Shown here: positions 13,102 through 24,039 of the stretch, piece by piece
How the letters are laid out: each line of letters starts with the position of its first letter
Numbering within the stretch: position 1 is the first letter of the stretch
From: Eonycteris spelaea
Lineage: Eukaryota > Chordata > Mammalia > Chiroptera > Pteropodidae
NCBI GenBank assembly: GCA_003508835.1
Contig: PUFA01000289.1
Location: 248,001 to 312,000 of the forward strand
DNA length: 64,000 nt
Direction: 5' to 3'
Notes under the pieces: model-generated
Told to the model about the DNA's origin: nothing
The model's database searches: none
Seen by the model: only the letters and a program-made list of their open reading frames with translations
Position numbers and translations under genes: made by a program

Positions 13102-13110
13102 CTCGCTCTC
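13019..13110. repeat. (TC)n microsatellite with CG interruptions
   Basis: About 90 bp of TC dinucleotides, interrupted by a few 'gctcg' variants. It lies in the presumed intron 1 and is probably length-variable. Confidence 0.97.
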
Positions 13111-13639
13111 TGGTTTAACACTATCAACAGCTGTTTCCTTTTCCCTTTCTTGTATGTGTCTGTAAATTTACTGCAGTTATCCTAACGTGCTTTAAATAGT
13201 TTCTATTTTTTCAAACATCCTTAAGGCAAAGGGTATGTTACTAAATTATCAGTACAGATTTAACAAACCATTGGATACAAATGGAAACTCTATATTAAAT
13301 TTATAACAATTTTAGCAGGTGATATGTTTAAGAGACTGTTACACTTTTGGCTAAGGTTGAAACACTGAATTAGTCCTTCAGCTCTACTCTGACTCCTGAT
13401 AAGATCTTTAATCTCACCCTCCATGAAATGAAAATTGCTGACTTGATGATTACAATGTTTCCTTATAAGTAACTATCATTTGTCACTCATCCTCCCCGCC
13501 CCCCAAAGAATGCAACATGGATACTGCAAATGTTCTAGTCAAATTCACACTAGTGGAGCTCTTCAGGGTCAACATGCTTTGGAGCTGGATACTCCTCCAA
13601 CCAGATATGGTGGCCTTAAGCAAGTTTTCTAAATTCTCC

Positions 13640-13830
13640 AATGCAAATCCCACCACAAGCACTCTCTTAACTCTCTCACTTTCCCTCTCTCAAAGACACT
13701 TCTGTTCCTCCTTCTCCCCCTCTCCTCCTCTATCCTTCTTCCCCCTATTTTCCTCCCCAACCCTATAATTTTCTCTCTCCCTTCTAACCCTTTCTTCCCC
13801 ATCCCACCTTTGCTGCTTCTCATTTTTCCT
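13640..13830. repeat. Polypyrimidine-rich low-complexity stretch
   Basis: The plus strand is dominated by C and T, with runs such as 'ctccttctccccctctcctc'. Its open frames are by-products of the composition. Confidence 0.8.
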
Positions 13831-14109
13831 TGACATGCAGGGCTGGCATACCGTAAGTGATCAATAAAACAGTAGGCATTCATTTTGACAATAATCTTCC
13901 AAATGTTGTTAAAGCTTCTGAAGGACTGTGATGGTGGTGCCTCACATGACCCTCCCAGGGATACGCCGCACCTGCCTGCAGCCTAGCAGTGCTCACCCCT
14001 AGGGCCAGTTGGTGGAGAGAAAGAAGGCAGTACAGGAGGAGGCACGTTGGGCTGTTGAGGGATGCCTACCTGAGAGAGTGGTCCTGAGCTCCCTGAGCTC
14101 ATTTACTAA

Positions 14110-14240
14110 TATTTCTGAGCATCTAGTCTAAGGCAAGTACTGAAAATAAGAGAGTGAAGAAAACAGACTCTTGCCATCACTAAATTTATAAACTACAGAA
14201 GGTAAACAAAAACAAAATATGGTATACAGATGATAAATAT
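14110..14240 (-). repeat. L2 LINE 3' fragment (weak)
   Basis: 'tctgagcatctagtctaagg' and 'agactcttgccatcac' resemble the reversed 3' end of L2. The match is diverged. Confidence 0.4.
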
Positions 14241-14409
14241 CAAAAGGCTATATAGATTAAAACAAAGAGAAAGTATAGCATGCCAAAGAAGAAATGAGGT
14301 AAGGTGCTGCAATTTTATATATGGTCAGAGAATGTAATATTTGAGCAAAGACTTTAAATGAAGTTACAAGCAAGCCATGCAGCTCTATAGTGGAAAATGG
14401 TCTTAGAAC

Positions 14410-14575
14410 TCTGATGGTAATTGTATGTAGATGTAGGTTCCTCGGTTGTAACAAATGCACCTCTCTAACGGCAAGGAATTGTGCATGTGTAGGGGCAGGG
14501 AAATCTATGGGAAATCCACCTTCAGCTCAATTTTTCTGTGAACCCAATTGTGCTCAAAAAACTCTATGAAAAAAA
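14410..14575 (+). repeat. Old L1/HAL1-type 3' end (weak)
   Basis: 'ggggcagggaaatctatggg', 'ctcaatttttctgtgaaccc' and 'tgctcaaaaaactctatg' followed by an A run resemble the 3' end of an old LINE. Confidence 0.45.
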
Positions 14576-14939
14576 AAATGGTCCTAGAGACTGATAAAGC
14601 CAAGATTGACTGAAGGGTGTCATCACTGGCTTCTTGGGAGGTGGGTAGGATATAAAGAGAGAGAGACATTTTCTGGGGGATCTGGCCCCTGGGCACAGCC
14701 AGGGACTTGTCTGTGCAACTCACAACTTTGCTGGGAGGCACAATCTTTTCCATAGAGGCAGAGGCAAGGAGGCTGCATCACCAGACTATTTCAGTTATGT
14801 CTCACAGCAAGACCGATGAAAGGCTGTTTAGGTACTGCTGTATGATTTGCACAGCTGTATGGAGTACCCATGCAACTCAGATATAAGGTCAGGTTAAAAT
14901 GGAGGCCCGCTGTGGTCAGGAAAATATCATGCTAAACCT

Positions 14940-15140
14940 CTGCTAAGAAAGGAAATTGGGTATGGGTTGGGGGTGGGGGAGGGGGGGTAGACAGGGTAAA
15001 GGTGGGTCAAATACATGGTGACAGAAAGAAATCAAACTATGGAAGGTGAACACACAGTGTAAATATATATACATGCCTTACTGTTAAAGTGTACAGCTGA
15101 AACTTACTGAATTTCATTAACCAATGTCATCATAAATTTT
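14940..15140 (+). mobile_element. Laurasiatherian-type L1 3' UTR fragment
   Basis: 'gggtcaaatacatggtgaca', 'tgaacacacagtgtaaat', 'gtgtacagctgaaac' and 'attaaccaatgtcatcat' match the L1 3' end common in bats and related orders. Low-complexity G-rich sequence precedes it. Confidence 0.6.
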
Positions 15141-15787
15141 TTTTGAAAAAAGAAAGGAAATTAGCATATGCTTCAGTTTAGCATTTCTCCTTCAAAAAAT
15201 TTTTCTTAAATATATAGCCACATTATCTATACATGCAATAAAATATTATTTATAATAAGAAAACTGGTAACAATCTAATACATATCAACACAGAAATAGC
15301 TAAATCAGTTAGGATACATCACAAGATGCAATGTAACAACATCAAAGAATAGGTTTATTCCAACAAGATGTTGAACAAAACACACAATGAGCCACTTAAG
15401 AAAAAAAAATGTTTCCAAACAAAAAGGGAAGAACAAAAATGAAATGAAAAAGAAAATGCTTTGTTTTCACAGTTATGCATAACACATGTATGCACATGCA
15501 TGCACGTATACCAAACTGTTCATAGTAGCTTCTCTGAAAAAAAGGGCACTTTCACCTTTTTTTTTTTTAAATACTGTGGAATCCTTTAATACCCATGTAA
15601 ACATTTTTTTTTCTCTCCAAATATGGGAACTGGGAGAAAAGTGTACTGGCTTATAAATCAGAAGGTCTTCCTGAAGTTTTCACACATTTTTATATTATTT
15701 TTACTAGATTATAATGACAAAATGGAATAATAAAAGGAGGGAGCAGTTTAAAATCTTCTCTTTTAAAAACAGCATGAAAGAGGACGT

Positions 15788-15859
15788 GGTTCCATAGTAC
15801 AGCAGTTAGCATGTCTGCTTACATGCAGAAGGTCCTGGGTTCGTGTCTCAGTGGAGCCA
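15788..15859 (+). pseudogene. tRNA-Val(TAC)-derived SINE head, not a functional tRNA gene
   Basis: The 72 bases fold as a degraded tRNA-Val. The acceptor 5' side is 'ggttcca' and the 3' side 'tggagcca'. An A-box-like segment holds 'tagtacagcagttagcatg', the anticodon arm is 'ctgcttacatgcag' with TAC, and the B box is near 'ggttcgtgtct'. The D loop and T arm carry mismatches. The fusion to 5S sequence and the shared target-site duplication show that it moved as part of the SINE. Confidence 0.85.
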
Positions 15860-15861
15860 CG

Positions 15862-15975
15862 GTCTACGGCTATGCCACCCTGAACAAGCCCGATGTCTGA
15901 TCTTGGAAACTAAGCAGGTCAGGCCTGATTAGTCCTTGGATGGGAGACCACCTAGGAAGACCAGGTGCTATAGGC
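15862..15975 (+). pseudogene. 5S rRNA-derived SINE body
   Basis: This follows mammalian 5S rRNA nearly end to end: 'gtctacggctatgccaccct' at the start, 'gtctgatcttggaaactaag' in the middle, 'ttggatgggagacc' (the C box) and a terminal 'gtgctataggc'. There is a short deletion after 'cccgat'. The internal pol III control region (A box, intermediate element, C box) is the best kept part, as in other 5S-derived SINEs. Confidence 0.9.
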
Positions 15976-16029
15976 ATAAATAATAATAATAAAATAGCAT
16001 GAAAGATATCAACTTGGCTCTATTTAAAA

Positions 16030-16205
16030 ATGGAGTAGTGCTGTACAGCAGAAAGAGAAAAGGTTCAAGTGAGACAGGTGATCACTTTGGGCAAATTAAG
16101 CCATAATGGCCTCAGTGCCCCACTCTGTAAAATGGAAAAACAGCCTATTTTACAGAATTACCTGGAAAGCAACTCATAGCTAAAATGCCTAGCACACTTT
16201 GATTG
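16030..16205 (+). repeat. MIR SINE
   Basis: Forward MIR order: 'cactttgggcaaattaagcc', 'ggcctcagtgccccactctg', 'taaaatggaaaaacag' and 'aaatgcctagcacac'. Confidence 0.75.
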
Positions 16206-16589
16206 GAAAAACAGAGCTAAGCAGTCTCAAAGACCCATGACCATGACCTAGTTTCCAAAGGAGACTATGAGGTAAATAACTCAGTCTGGAGTCTAGAGAT
16301 GCCTGGACTTGTCAGTCATCCTGGGTAGATTTACTTCCCTTCGCCTCCCCCACACATAACCTCCAGGATAACAGTCTCTTGGTAACAGGCAATGCTCAGT
16401 GCTGAGTCATGTGTCATACACTCTGTTTTCATCTGAATTCTCCAGAACTCTATACCCCAAGTAGATCATACTCTTCCAGGGCCCCAAACTAACCAGATCA
16501 CCTACAGTTCCTACAGCTCTCCAATGCCATGTGGAGCCCAAAAACTTAGCAACCCATATGAAACACAATTTCTCCAACTACCTCTTCCC

Positions 16590-16800
16590 TACTTCAAGTC
16601 TTTTCTTCCAAGGGGTTCTGGCACTATCCTGCATCTTGTTGGCTCCCCCTCATCATTGGGTCTCAGGTCAATGATACAGTCTCAAAGAGGCCTTCCCTGA
16701 TTACAATAGCTAACATAGCACTGTTGTACCCTCAACCATGCCCTCCAACCACCCCTCTCTCTATTCCTTTATAATCTATATGGGTTAGGAATGTATCTTG
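16590..16800 (+). repeat. L2 LINE 3' region
   Basis: 'aaagaggccttccctgatta' is the signature of the L2 C-terminal region, with surrounding C/T-rich L2-like blocks ('cctctctctattccttta'). Confidence 0.65.
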
Positions 16801-16827
16801 CTGCAAGTAGCAATTGCTTAATTATAG

Positions 16828-17034
16828 CAGTGGTCCCCAACCTTTTTTGCACCAGGGACTTGTGCTCCCATAATCGTCTGAGTGGAGCTGAGGTGGTAAT
16901 GCTAGCGCTGGGAGTGACTGCAAATACAGGTGAAGCTTTGCTTGCCTGCCTGCTGCTCACCTCCTGCTCTGTGGCCCCATTCCTAACAGGCCACAGACCA
17001 GTATGGTCCACAGCCCAGGGGTTGTGGACTCGTC
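16828..17034. mobile_element. Nonautonomous DNA transposon (probably hAT superfamily)
   Basis: It begins 'cagtggtccccaacctttttt' and ends near 'cccaggggttgtggactcg', an imperfect inverted end. Inner blocks 'tgaggtggtaatgctagcgc', 'cacctcctgctctgtggccc' and 'ttcctaacaggccacagacc' match an abundant mammalian MITE-like family. Flanks 'ttatag' and 'ctatag' suggest a target duplication. It appears to be inserted in the L2 fragment. I cannot name the subfamily. Confidence 0.7.
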
Positions 17035-17709
17035 CTATAGCAAGTCTAGAAGTTGATCGCTACTGGTATAGTTTTAGCTCTTCAATGAGGCCATCAGGAA
17101 CTGTCTCTTTCTGCTCTGCCATATTTAGCATGTTGTCTTTATGTTTGTCATCTTATGGTACAAAGTGGTTTCTTCCATAACCCAACATCTTATCTGCATT
17201 CCAGGCAGGAAGAAGATGAGAGGAGGGTGATGTGACTGTGCCTCACTTTTGTCAGAAAAGGAAAATCTTTCCCCAGAACCTTGACTGTCAAATAACCAGA
17301 ACTAAGTCACGTGGCCTCAAGCTGCAGGGAAGGCAGACAAACCAGGATATAAATTGTCATCACTGGCTGCGAACAAACATGATTTATCACCTGAGGCTGG
17401 GTACAATGTAGTCTCACACACAATTAAGTTTCTCTTAGCAACCGCAACAACAACAACAAAAAAATAGGAATGGGCATTGGGTAGTAAAATAACAGTGTTG
17501 GTCCCACATCTTTTTATTGTACTTACTGCTATATGAAATTAACTTGTGCATAAATAAATAGACGATTGTTACTTGTTTAAATTTCCTCAACGAAATGCAA
17601 GCTCCATGTGTAGCTTTATGTATATATCTCTGGCATCTATATTTTGAAATAATTGTGAACTTTCTCAGAGTAGGCAGGTATTACAGGCACTGGAAATGGG
17701 GAAGATAGT

Positions 17710-18060
17710 CTAGGTTATGCTATAGTAGCAAATTAACCCCCAAATCTCAATGGCTTGACAGAAGAATGAATTATTTCATGCTCCTTCTTTATGTCCATTG
17801 CATATTGGTGTGCTGGGGTAGGGAGGAGGGTAGGGAGCTTTTCTCCACAATGAGAAACCCAAGCTGTTGGAAGTTCTACTATCTCAAAACGAGGCTTCAG
17901 GGTTTACTGTAACACGAGAGTTGGAAGGTTTCATAAGAGCCACTTAAGTGCCTCGGCCCAGAAATACACATTACTCCCACAGATAGCCCACTGGACAGAA
18001 TTAGTCACATAATTCTGTATCCATAAGGAGGTGGAGAAACATAGGCGAGCGCATGCATAT
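17710..18060. repeat. Ancient interspersed repeat (LTR-like, family not named)
   Basis: 'taggttatgctatagtagca', 'cccccaaatctcaatggctt' and 'agtcacataattctgt' match a dispersed mammalian repeat with the 'caatggcttaaaacaac' signature. The copy is diverged. Confidence 0.5.
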
Positions 18061-18234
18061 TACTAGTAAATGTTTCTGCCTTGTTCCCCATGGGCTGGTA
18101 AAATATCATATGATGCATTATCCCCATTTTAGAATTTAGACCCATTAAAGAAGTTTCTTGGAGATCCTCAGTAAATCAATTATTTCAACTTATAAGGCAA
18201 CACCATTAAAAATTTTTTTTCTTCAGGAATAAGA

Positions 18235-18365
18235 AATATTTCTGTAGCACTTATGCTCTGGTCCAAGTACTTGCTAAATCTTACTAAGTACCTTTAATCT
18301 ACCAAACTACCCAATAAGGGAGATACTACTATATTGTTAACCCATTTTATAAGGGAATGGTAAAG
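18235..18365 (-). repeat. MIR SINE, left piece (interrupted)
   Basis: 'tgctctggtccaagtacttg', 'ctttaatctaccaaac' and 'ttaacccattttataagg' follow reversed MIR. It stops abruptly at 18365 and resumes near 18780. Confidence 0.65.
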
Positions 18366-18776
18366 TGTTGGGAGCCATTCTTCAGGGATCTATGGCATTT
18401 CTGCACATTGTACAAGCAGAGGTACCAACTGCGGTTATTCCATACAATCTTTAAGAATACTTGCATAGAGAACAGCCTTGGAAAATAGAGAGTGTCTCCT
18501 TCTGGAGCAAAGGGCAAGCATGCTTACTGCCCACTATAAAAGACTGGGACTCCTTAAACTCAGGAATCCCCCTATAATGCAAGCCACTGTATTTTCAGGT
18601 GTCACCTGACTCTCTTCATATCTCCCTTTGGAAACTAGGGCTTAGGGAACCGGTGTAAAAAAGTGTTGATACTTTAGCTACAGCTATTATAATAAGTCAT
18701 TCCCAGGAGTCCATGAAACTGTGGCAGGTTAACTTTGTTAGCCTGAAAGTAGGGTAAATTCTCAGAGCCTTTCACA
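18366..18776 (+). mobile_element. Candidate solo LTR of an endogenous retrovirus
   Basis: About 410 bp interrupts a MIR element. It starts TGTTGGGAGCC, contains a TATA-like 'ctataaaagactgggac' near 18535 and ends near 'ctttcaca'. The TG...CA ends, the TATA box position and the length suit a solo LTR, possibly class II. I could not find clean target-site duplications, and the right boundary is uncertain by several bases. No proviral coding sequence is next to it. Confidence 0.5.
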
Positions 18777-18897
18777 GTTTGTAATAAGAAGTTAAGTAAT
18801 TTGCCTAAGGCCTGACAGATAGTAGGAGGTATATCCAAGATTCAAGCCCAAGCTATCTGGCTCAGAAACCACGCTTTTAAATTCTCTGCTACACTGC
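18777..18897 (-). repeat. MIR SINE, right piece
   Basis: 'aagaagttaagtaatttgcc', 'taaggcctgacag' and 'gattcaagcccaagctat' continue the reversed MIR begun at 18235. Confidence 0.7.
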
Positions 18898-19095
18898 AGT
18901 GCTTCTCAAAAGTGTAGTTCCAGAACTAGCAACATCAACATCGCCTGTGAACATGTTAATTCTTGGCATTATTCCAGACCCATAGAATCAGAAACTTGAG
19001 GGAGGTGGGGAGCAGGCAGAGAGACACATCTGTGTTTTAAAAAGTCTTTTGGGAGATTCTGATGCTTACTATAAGTTTGAGAATCACTTATACAC
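18898..19095 (+). mobile_element. MER20-like hAT-Charlie nonautonomous transposon
   Basis: It runs from 'cagtgcttctcaaaagtgta' to 'gtttgagaatcact'. It holds 'agaatcagaaacttgaggga' and 'tctgtgttttaaaaagtc' in MER20 order, and the length of about 200 bp fits. Confidence 0.8.
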
Positions 19096-19479
19096 CGCAT
19101 ATGTTTACCAAATCTACATGACTGAAGGAAATGGTAAGGGTGTATCTCAATTTATATAGGACTGTTGAGCTGAATTTCATAACTTGACTAACAGATTTCA
19201 AGCACTATGGAGATGGTTCATAAGCCCTTGCATTTAATTTTTAGGAAGGTAAGGATCTTCATATGGTGCAAATAAATACCACATGTCTATTTAATAGGCC
19301 TGCATAAATTTTCCTTTGGAGTCACAAATATCTGTCCAGAATACTAAATGAAAATACCTGCTTTTTCATTCCCATAATGATCAGAAAGAATTACTTAGCC
19401 AAGGAGAAAATACTATTTATATTTTAGAGTCAAGCTGTAATTCTTGAAAAACAGGAAACCACATATCGACACAGCCAAC

Positions 19480-19670
19480 ACAGTGTACCATAGTAGAAAG
19501 GGCACCAGGCTTTGAGTCAGAGTCAAGTCACTTCTTCAACTCAATTTCCTGATTTTAAAATGGAAAATGAACTCCAACTTTAGAGTTACAATTAGGCTTA
19601 AATGATATATCATGTAAAGCCATTGGTAAACAGCTTTTGTGCTACACAAATATAAACTCCACCTGCATGG
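19480..19670 (+). repeat. MIR SINE
   Basis: Forward MIR: 'accatagtagaaagggcacc', 'gctttgagtcagagtc', 'ctcaatttcctgattttaaa' and 'gcttaaatgatatatcatg'. Confidence 0.75.
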
Positions 19671-19679
19671 GCTCTTTCT

Positions 19680-19795
19680 CTTTCTTGATCATGGTGTTTC
19701 TCACAGTTTCTCCAATGCTCAAAGTAGTGTGTGGCACATAGAAGAGGCTCAATACTTATGAGGTATGAGAATTAATGAGGTATTAATGATGTAAT
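19680..19795 (+). repeat. L2 LINE 3' end
   Basis: 'tgtgtggcacatagaagagg' then 'ctcaatacttatgagg' resembles the 3' terminus of L2. Confidence 0.5.
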
Positions 19796-22700
19796 TGATT
19801 CCTCTGGGCTCCACTTGTCACAATAATCTCAGTCTTTCATAGGAAAAAGTCATTCTAACAAGAAATCCTTAGTCATGTTTAAAATGGGCCAGATAATTTA
19901 AGAAAATCAGCTGATTTTCTTCCCCTGGAGAACATTAGTGAAGGAGTTCTGTCCTAAGGCAGAAGACAAAACTGCTATTAGCTACCCTAATGGCTTTAGG
20001 GTCTCGTGGTTTCAAGTCTACAACAAACTGTTGTGCACTTATAAACAATCAGGAATGAAGGAAGTGTACCTGCAAAGAACTACATATTTCACATTTATTT
20101 CTGTACCATGGTAGAATTTAATGAATGGATTACAGAGTTTATATAATCTATTTTAATAATATCTGAGATTAAACAAATATTAAATAAGCTACAACTGTGT
20201 ACAAAAGAGAGCAAATGCTAGAAAAACACTGCCTATTAAATATCATTTGGCAAGAGAAACCATTGTTGAATTTATAATTTAATGAGGGAAATATTACGAA
20301 ACTTTGTATATTTGTGGTAAACGCAGTTCCTTAATTTGTACTCTCTCCAAAATTCTTTCTCAATCACCTGAAAAATTAGTTAACGGTCTAGCATCTTGAA
20401 ATAGGGGGCCTTCGGGCTTCTAGCTTCAACAGACATAGCTAAGATAGCAAATAAATTCAAGTTAAAGGACAGTTTTTCAGTGTAGAGCTTTAACAATAGG
20501 GAGAATATCCTAGCTATGCTGCTGTACCTTAAGAGACATCTGCAGGGCACACTGTCCCCTGTGCATGGCTTATAATCAAATATTTATATGTAAATTAGCT
20601 CTATCTTTTAAAAAGTAAAAGCATAAATCTGTCTCAAGATTTGGAACAGCCAACTTCAGAAACTAACTTCAGAAAGGATTATGCAAATTTGTTTGACGAA
20701 AGCACAAATTAGAATTGAGCATGAAACTCTTCTTACTTCTTTAAAAATATTGAAAACAAGTTTGCCTTTTCTAAGCTTTTATTTTTTTGCCCATATTTTT
20801 AACTCCAAGGCAATATAACTTCAACTGAACAATCACATGGTTAACTGATTACAACTCATGTATAGGTATCATAACTGAACAGCGTTTTTCCAAATTTAAT
20901 CCAAAGCCTAATTAAACAAGGATTTTAGTCAATTTAAAAAAGTAACTTTCAGTACAACAAACTCCCTACAAAATTCAGTTAAAGCAGATAGAAAATGAGA
21001 CAGCCAGTTTAATGTAGTCTATTTACTGTTTTATAACCCCAGTGAAACAGTGACTTCTGGTGGCAAAAAATGCATGCATATTCTGCATCTGGTAGGAGAA
21101 AGCAATGTTTAAAATCACCTGGGCTTTATTCTTGCCATAAATTTTCTGTCTCTAGATGACTTTTGAATTCTAATTTAACACATTATAATTTTTGAAATTA
21201 TATTTTTATAAAGTTGAAGAGTTTCTAAGCAAATGCCAAATGCCAAAGACATTACAGAAATTCAATTGCTACAGTAAATGCATAAGACATATTAACTCTG
21301 ATATGTAACAGTTCATTTTCTTCTTGAAAGTGGTAAGTGAAAAGTTCAAAGTAATATACAATATACCTGCAAGTACTTTATCCCCAGTCTCATCATTCCT
21401 GTAAGTTATATTTAGAAAAATAAAAGGGGGTAGTCCCCAATATCAAAACCTTTTTTTTCAAAGTCTTGTGTGTCACTCTTCAACATCTCTTTGTCTTAAA
21501 GTGACTAAGCCTGTCCCAAATCCATTCCTTGATTCCTTCTCTCCTAACTTAGTTGAATTCAAATTGGTTTATCTAGTTTTAAGTATAATCTATTCTCTTG
21601 CTTTCTCTTCTAGTCTCCCTTCCTTCATTCTCTTGGGTCATTAGTTTTCTTCATTCCTTTTCTGCATATTTATCTTAAAAAGAAATTTTTTTTTTTTTTT
21701 TGCCAACACTGGCAAGAGACACCACCTTTAAATCAAGGCACACAAGCCAACCATGATTTTCAATCCTCTTGTGAATTTATTTCCAGAATATCCACTCAAG
21801 GAATCCTTTTCACTAAAGATGAAAGGCAAGCTAAGGAAATACATTAGACAGAGGAAGTAAACATTGAAACAGGGCCATGCCTAGGAATTCTTATGCCTCT
21901 CAGCAGAACTAGACTCCTGGGTCCAAAGGTCTTTTTCTTTCTCGTGCCTTCTATCCCCACCTGAAGTCTGACACCCCGTGGGCCTAGGAGAGTATCCCAC
22001 CGCTGCCTAGCTACTACGAGCTCTGCAGGACCTGCTCGGAAATCATCTGGCATAAGCAAACTCTCCACACCTCTCAGGCCGCTCCCTCGCCTGACGTTTC
22101 TGCGCCTCAATTATGGATCTCTTCTCACTTTGCCACCGTCTCGGGGAACACTGGTTCTTCGCCTGTAATTTACGGTTTCGCCTTGAAGGTTTTCAAATCT
22201 GCCGTATTCCTCGATGATATACCATAGCCCCCGCCTCCAATGTACACCAACGGGATCAAAATCACCCCATCCCACCCTTAAGATACAGCACAAATACTGT
22301 CTGCAAGGCCCTTCCGCCCTCCTGACGGAGCCAGGCTAGCAGAACTTTCGGACACACCTCGACCTCCGAAGCCAAGGGTCTTCCAGAGACAATTTGCATA
22401 ACACTGCGGGGCTGTGGAAACTCCAAGAAGACAAACCGAGTACGAAGTGCCAAGACCGTCGAAGGACTCTCGCAGCTTCGTTAACTGTCATTGCATTAAA
22501 GTACGGTACCTATGACCTTCCAATTCCTGTTCCTTTTAATTCGCCCACCTCGGCACTCTCACGATTGGAGGGCTCTCAAGCGGCAGTCACAGAGTATCCG
22601 ACACACCCGAGAAGAAAATTATCAAGAGAAATTAACCAGTCCCACGCTCTGCAGACGCCGCCTAGCTCCGCCCCAGGAGCGAGTCTCAGGGGTGCCTCCA

Positions 22701-22949
22701 ACTTTTCCCCTCCTTCTCTAGAGGCTGCGGACCACCGACACGCGCCTCCCTCTCAATCATATCATCTAGGATTGGAACCACTAATCTCTCTCTACCAGAC
22801 GCAAGGGGAGAGGTGACAATGCCGGGAAGAGGGGACTCGGGCTGGAAAGAAAAGCCCCGCTTCTACCCACCCCCACCGCGAGAAACTTCGGAGACTCTTC
22901 TATTACGCAACCCTGGGTCCAGGTTCACACAACAGAACATCTTTCCGCA

Positions 22950-23700
22950 GGCGCGGGACACTCCGGCAGATGTCTGAGTTTGGGGAGTGGGAGTAGGGGA
23001 GAAGGATGAGTCTCTCCCTGTGATCCTCTCCCCGGTTTTTCTAAACGATACCTGCCTCGTATTTGCAAGTAAGGGTGGTGCGAGCTCCGTGTCTCCTTCG
23101 CCCGCTCTCCCCGAAGGTTCCCACCGGAAAATTGGGAAGGCCAGCGACTTGAGTCAGCGTGCTGGGAAGCCGGCAACGGGGCGGGGGAGAGCCTGGGCTT
23201 CCCAGAAATCAGCGCCTGTGGTTCGGGGCCAGGCTGACCTACCCCCAACCCGGGGACGCAGGGCTCCGCTTACCTTCTAGACCCTTCGTCCTCCAGTCTC
23301 GGGGTCGTACGCCTTCGCCCCCTCCGCCTTCCCCTGACCTGTTACGGTGGGAAGGGGCGCGGGTGCGGAGAGCTGAGGGCAGCGCGTCCTCCGCTGCTCA
23401 GCGGCGGCTAGCGCAGGACGCGGCTCAGAAGCCGCGGGGGCGAGAATGCAGCTGGGCCCCCGACGCGCGCAAGCCGCGGCCGACTGCGCAGGGGCCGCGC
23501 GCTGGTCCGCTCCCGGCTCGCGAGCTCCGCGCGCCTATCGCCCCAGAACGCCCGGAGGCTGTAGGCCACGCCCTCCTCGGGAGGCTCCGCCGCTCTCCCT
23601 GGAGCTGCTCTCTCCGGCTCCGCCCCGCCCACGCCCTTTCGCTGGCGCCACCCAAATGGCAAGGAACACAGCCGCCCTCCGCTGGAGACCGTTGGGAGGA
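22950..23700 (-). promoter_or_regulatory. CpG-island promoter of the left-hand gene
   Basis: This is GC-rich with dense CpG, in contrast to the AT-rich flanks, and strongest at 23280-23660. GC-box sequences are clear near 23620-23635 ('ccgccccgcccacgcc'). A lower-density CpG shoulder extends left to about 21950. A strong minus-strand donor within it (23274/23273) gives the direction. There is no obvious TATA box, as expected for a housekeeping-type dispersed-start promoter. Bidirectional activity is possible. Confidence 0.75.
23274..23520 (-). other. Probable noncoding first exon (5' UTR) of the left-hand gene
   Basis: The right-hand limit is approximate, since a transcription start cannot be read from sequence alone. 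The exon's 3' end is a strong donor, GAAG|GTAAGC, with the exon ending at 23274. No ATG-initiated frame here joins in a sensible way to exon 2, whose own ATG is preceded by an in-frame stop. The exon is therefore best read as untranslated. Confidence 0.5.
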
Positions 23701-23924
23701 TGAAGGGGGAGCAGCAGCTCAGGGTGGATACTGCAGTGACAGCACCGGCAGCGTGGGTGACCCTGCCCAGGGCTGGTGCGGGGCACAAGAACCCTTTCGC
23801 TTTACAGCAAGATTAAGCTCAGGGTCAAGTTCTAACTAAAAGTGTCAAGGAGGCTTTTTGCAATCTCCTATACAATTGAAACAGAATCTGTGCCCTTTAA
23901 AGGAGGCATTAACTAACATCTGGG

Positions 23925-24035
23925 GAGTGTTGCACAGTTTATAAAGGACTTTTCACACACAGGCCTGCCTCATCTTCACGACAACCTTATAACATATAAA
24001 TTATTGTTGCCATGTCTCAAGGAATAACACTGAAG
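23925..24035 (-). repeat. Possible MIR fragment
   Basis: 'tcatcttcacgacaacctta' and a following 'taaattattgttgccatg' suggest a reversed MIR core. The match is weak. Confidence 0.4.
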
Positions 24036-24039
24036 AGCC

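Larger units (their letters stand above)
15781..15995 (+). mobile_element. Hybrid tRNA-Val/5S rRNA SINE (MEG-TR type, fruit-bat specific)
   Basis: The element has a tRNA-like head (15788-15859), a 5S rRNA-like body (15862-15975) and an AT-rich 'taataataat' tail. It is flanked by a direct repeat: 'agcatgaaag' at 15771-15780 and again at 15996-16005, extending leftward with one mismatch. This shows retroposition by target-primed reverse transcription. A hybrid of this type (MEG-TR), together with 5S-derived MEG-RS and MEG-RL, is known from Megachiroptera and was not found in other bats. The name is from memory of that literature and should be checked by alignment. The element sits in the presumed intron 1 of the minus-strand gene, in opposite orientation. 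Confidence 0.85.
12306..23273 (-). other. Probable intron 1 of the left-hand gene
   Basis: This is bounded by the donor at 23274/23273 and the acceptor at 12306/12305, both minus strand. The interior holds MIR, L2, L1, hAT and LTR relics plus the hybrid tRNA/5S SINE. The stretch 19800-21950 is AT-rich single-copy DNA in which I see no gene or named repeat. An additional noncoding exon inside this intron cannot be excluded. Confidence 0.55.

Noticed and set aside
13003..13185. Ser/Leu-rich 60-codon frame
   Set aside because: Pure translation of a TC microsatellite.
15788..15975. Functional tRNA-Val gene and 5S rRNA gene
   Set aside because: Both are degraded and fused, and they share one target-site duplication with an AT-rich tail. 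That makes them parts of a SINE.
22394..22816. 140-codon plus-strand open frame in the shoulder of the left CpG island
   Set aside because: No domain, no convincing splice context, composition-driven.
23159..23839. 226-codon plus-strand open frame through the left CpG island, with overlapping long frames on both strands
   Set aside because: GC-rich sequence has few stop codons, so long frames are expected. The frames overlap on opposite strands, have no recognisable domain and ignore the splice donor that fits a 5' UTR exon.
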